DNA of 64,000 bases. Source: Pelecanus crispus. Lineage: Eukaryota > Chordata > Aves > Pelecaniformes > Pelecanidae. Position 1 is the first letter of the stretch. Every line of letters begins with the position of its first letter. The translations under genes and the position numbers were made by a program. The notes below the pieces were generated by a model, which was given only the letters and a program-made list of their open reading frames with translations, had not been told where the DNA came from and did not search any database. This document shows positions 61,349 through 64,000 of the stretch, piece by piece. The stretch spans positions 128,570,309 through 128,634,308 of the forward strand of contig NC_134643.1 in assembly GCF_030463565.1 (NCBI RefSeq), written 5' to 3'.

Positions 61349-64000
61349 GCAAGACATGGAGACTCCGGCTGGGGCACCCTGGCCTTGCACCTATCCAGTT
61401 TCTCCAGGGCGCTTGAATTTCCCAGGGCAGCAGAGGGAAGCTGAGCAGACCCCGGTTCCAGGGCGCCTCGCAAGTGAGCTCAGGGGCCAGCTTGGGGGGA
61501 TGTGCCCAGGGACAAATTCCCTGGGACATTTCAGCAACCCCTGCAGTTTTTTAGTTGGAAAAGGCACAGAAGGCTGCAGGGAGGCCCAGACTTTTGCACA
61601 CTGGCCTCACGATTGCTCTGCTCGCGTTTTCATCATTCTTTGGTTCTATGTATCAAGCAGAGAAACCTAAACCGGGATGTAAATCCCTTCTAACAGCATA
61701 TAGGCTTGAATACACAAAGGAGCATAGGAATCCAAAGGCCCTGGGGCCTACCCCCACCCCTCCAAATTTTGGCAGCCATCACTATTTAAGATCGGGCACG
61801 TGTTTTGCAAAATGGCTGCTGTTCTTACAGTGGTCTGAATTGAAAAACAGCCTGCAGCAACAACATTTCAGTCATACAGGTGTGTGAGTTTGTACGTGAG
61901 ACCTTCCTCAGCCCCCAGCCCTGTTGTGTGGGCCACCACAGGTTATGGGGTGACCTCCCCCAAGCCATCTGACCCCACAGAGTTGGGGATCCCCTTCCTC
62001 TCTGCCCACCCCACCTGCTCTCCTTAGAGCCGAAAGCCGCAGGAGTGCGTCTGCCTGCGCCCCAGGCCAGCACTCTGAGGTGTTGGCTGGGCAAATGCAT
62101 GTTGGTAACCCAGCATGAGCCACTGGAGGGGGATTCTTGAGGATACCACACATCACTGCAAATGCTTACCTGCAGCACTGCTCTTTTGGCTTTTTTTTTG
62201 CCCCCTCTCTCTTTTCAGAGGTGTTAACAGCACGCTGCTGTTCATGCCTAACATGATGCCCACCCTGTTTCACAAAGCTGTGATCACCCAGCGGTGTCTG
62301 TACTCCCCTCCCCACAGTTTTTCCCTCTACAGCAGCACCAAGGAAAGCTAATGGGCTCAGGTAATTTTGTCTTACAGAGCAAGAGAATTACGACAGACCG
62401 TAATGTGCTTGAATCAAAATGACAGACCATGAAGTAATGTTTTTTCACTTTACTCTGCCTGCCCTGCCTGACCCAACTATCAGCTGAGCTGCCTGCCATA
62501 GTGATTATTTCACCCACCACAATGAAAATCTTTATTGGGCACAGCAAAGTCTTCAGTGTTAAAATCCGGCCTGCCTTGGAGGTGAGCAGGATTTAGCTGG
62601 GGCTCTGTGCAGTAGCCCCAGCCACCAGCTACTTCGCCCAGAGGCTCATGACCTCAAACCATGCCACGTTCTTTTCCTGTTGGAGGGGAAGAAGAGCAAA
62701 AAAAGCAGGTTAGTTTCAGCAGATAGCCCACAGGGCAAATTTACAGCCCTGCCTACAAAGCACAGCCTGGAAAATGCTGAAGGCAGACAGAGGAAAGCAG
62801 TACCAAGGTGAAAAGCCAGCCATTTTCAACCCTTCTTTCTAGGATGTACTGTTTGAAACTATTGACCAGCACCTCAGCCAGCCCTCAGTGGATGTGCCAG
62901 CACTGTGGTTATGTGGCCAGTATGCATCACTTTGCTCGCCAATCTGGCAGATGGTCCATCCTAGGGAAGGATGGGTGTTATTGGTCTTCCAGAGCCACCT
63001 CCCAGACCTGCCACCTCTTTGACCCTGCATCTCACCATCAGAGACTTCGGTAAACCCTCTGGCACCAGCTGCATCTGACCTCCCGCTGGAGGAGGACAAT
63101 AGCAGCGATGCCTGCAGGGGGGATGAGCCCCATAGCTTCAGAGGGCATCCTCAGTTTCTCTCTTTCTGGGGTGAGCTGCAGGTGCTTTGACTTCTACGTC
63201 CAAATGTTTCCTCCTGGATCCCACCTCAAACTTGGTCGTTTGGTGAAGCTGCACCCAGGCAGCGGCGTGTGGGACAGGAGGTGTCTGTGCTCCTGAGATG
63301 TGCCACCCCTCCTTGGGCTGGCTGAAGAGAAAGCGGAGTGAGAAGAAGTTGTCTTCCAGAGGCCGTCTTTACGTCTGAGTGCATCCACACTAGATATGCA
63401 TGCATAAGCATACATGGGAGTTTAAAATGCATCAGGTACTGTGCAGTAGGAAAAAAATATCACAGTTAAGTGCAGGTAGGCTTTGTAGGAACTACTTATT
63501 ATCAGATATAAAAATGTGGGTATTTAATCAAAGAAATAAGCTTTCCACATCAATCACAAACAATATGTCAGGCTGTCTGTCAGGTCTTATTTGTTGGGGT
63601 GATAAGACACTGCAAAGGACTTAAGATATTCTCAGATAAATCAGTATCTCCAGTGTTTTGAGTATGTGTTCTTCAAATTTTTCTTCCATCAGCAGTTTTT
63701 GTCTGACAGTTTTACAGCTCTGGCTCCTTTTCTGCTGTAGGGATGTTTCCATCAGTCTACTGGAAAGGGAGGCCCTGCTCTGCCGAAATATTCGAGCAGG
63801 TGCTGAACTTTACGCATCTGAATAGCTCTGCAGAAATCAAAAGGCCCCACTGGCCAGCTTTGGTGTATCGGGGCTTCATTAAATCATAGGAAGCTGCACT
63901 GATGGTATGCCTGAAATGGTTCCTTGGGAAACAAGCAGCCATGACCACTGCGTGCAGCACATGTCCATGTCTGTGTTAACAGGATGAGATCTGACCTTGG

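Larger units (their letters stand above)
59417..64000 (+). other. DIPK2B: DIPK2B intron 2 (5' part, runs off the window)
   Basis: The intron begins with GTCCGT. It holds a G14 homopolymer (59487-59500), a second CpG-rich block (about 60100-60260), (CAG)6 at 60647-60664, and alternating purine-pyrimidine runs (61297-61348). I looked for the expected third coding exon (CPSQRLLDR segment) in all three forward frames and did not find it, so it should lie beyond 64000. Confidence 0.75.

Noticed and set aside
62115..62351. Exon-like segment after a strong pyrimidine tract and TTTTCAG (AG at 62217-62218)
   Set aside because: Joined to DIPK2B exon 2 in phase 0 it reads only two codons before TAA, and the protein in the open frame matches no DIPK family segment. 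It is probably a cryptic acceptor.
1..64000. Endogenous retroviral LTRs, DNA transposons, tRNA and spliceosomal RNA genes, CRISPR-like arrays
   Set aside because: None seen on reading. No B-box-type tRNA sequence, LTR-like terminal pair or spaced direct-repeat array could be supported.

Overview
This window is vertebrate nuclear DNA, most likely from a bird. The evidence is three generations of CR1 LINE retrotransposon ending in the avian-type ATTCTATG 3' repeat, worn L3-type CR1 and MIR-like SINE relics of amniote age, intron-interrupted coding sequence with GT-AG junctions, and a sparse gene layout. I cannot name the species. No prokaryotic, organellar, viral or CRISPR-like feature is visible.

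Only one protein-coding gene can be supported: the first two coding exons of DIPK2B (also CXorf36 or DIA1R), a secretory-pathway protein of the FAM69/DIPK divergent-kinase family, on the + strand at 54080-54303 and 59152-59416. The two exons join in frame into 163 codons: a signal peptide, a cysteine-rich segment and the start of the kinase-like region. The remaining exons must lie beyond base 64000. A perfect RFX X-box sits about 245 bp before the start codon. A strong CpG island covers exon 2 rather than exon 1.

Layout. Bases 1-53600 look like a gene-poor 5' flank. They hold an L3-type CR1 relic (3.2-3.6 kb), a long CCCTT/AAGGG microsatellite (10.8-11.06 kb), a short CR1 3' end (14.0 kb), a MIR-like SINE (19.5 kb), and another MIR relic (23.65 kb) just before a nested pair of CR1 elements (23.97-26.74 kb). 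In that pair a younger copy has split an older one and is flanked by an apparent 10-bp duplication. Next come an antisense CR1 (28.67-30.35 kb), further MIR and L3 relics (31.1 and 33.6 kb), and a small CpG-rich island in the desert (43.36-43.68 kb). From about 50 kb the sequence becomes richer in G+C towards DIPK2B. Intron 1 is 4848 bp, and intron 2 runs out of the window.

The many other open frames were read and set aside. They are shadows of repeats, of the microsatellite, or of GC-rich sequence, and none resembles a known protein. No convincing undescribed system was found. The most useful leads are the exon-2 CpG island with its in-frame alternative start, the promoter X-box, the AAGGG-type repeat, and the nested CR1 with a target-site-like duplication.
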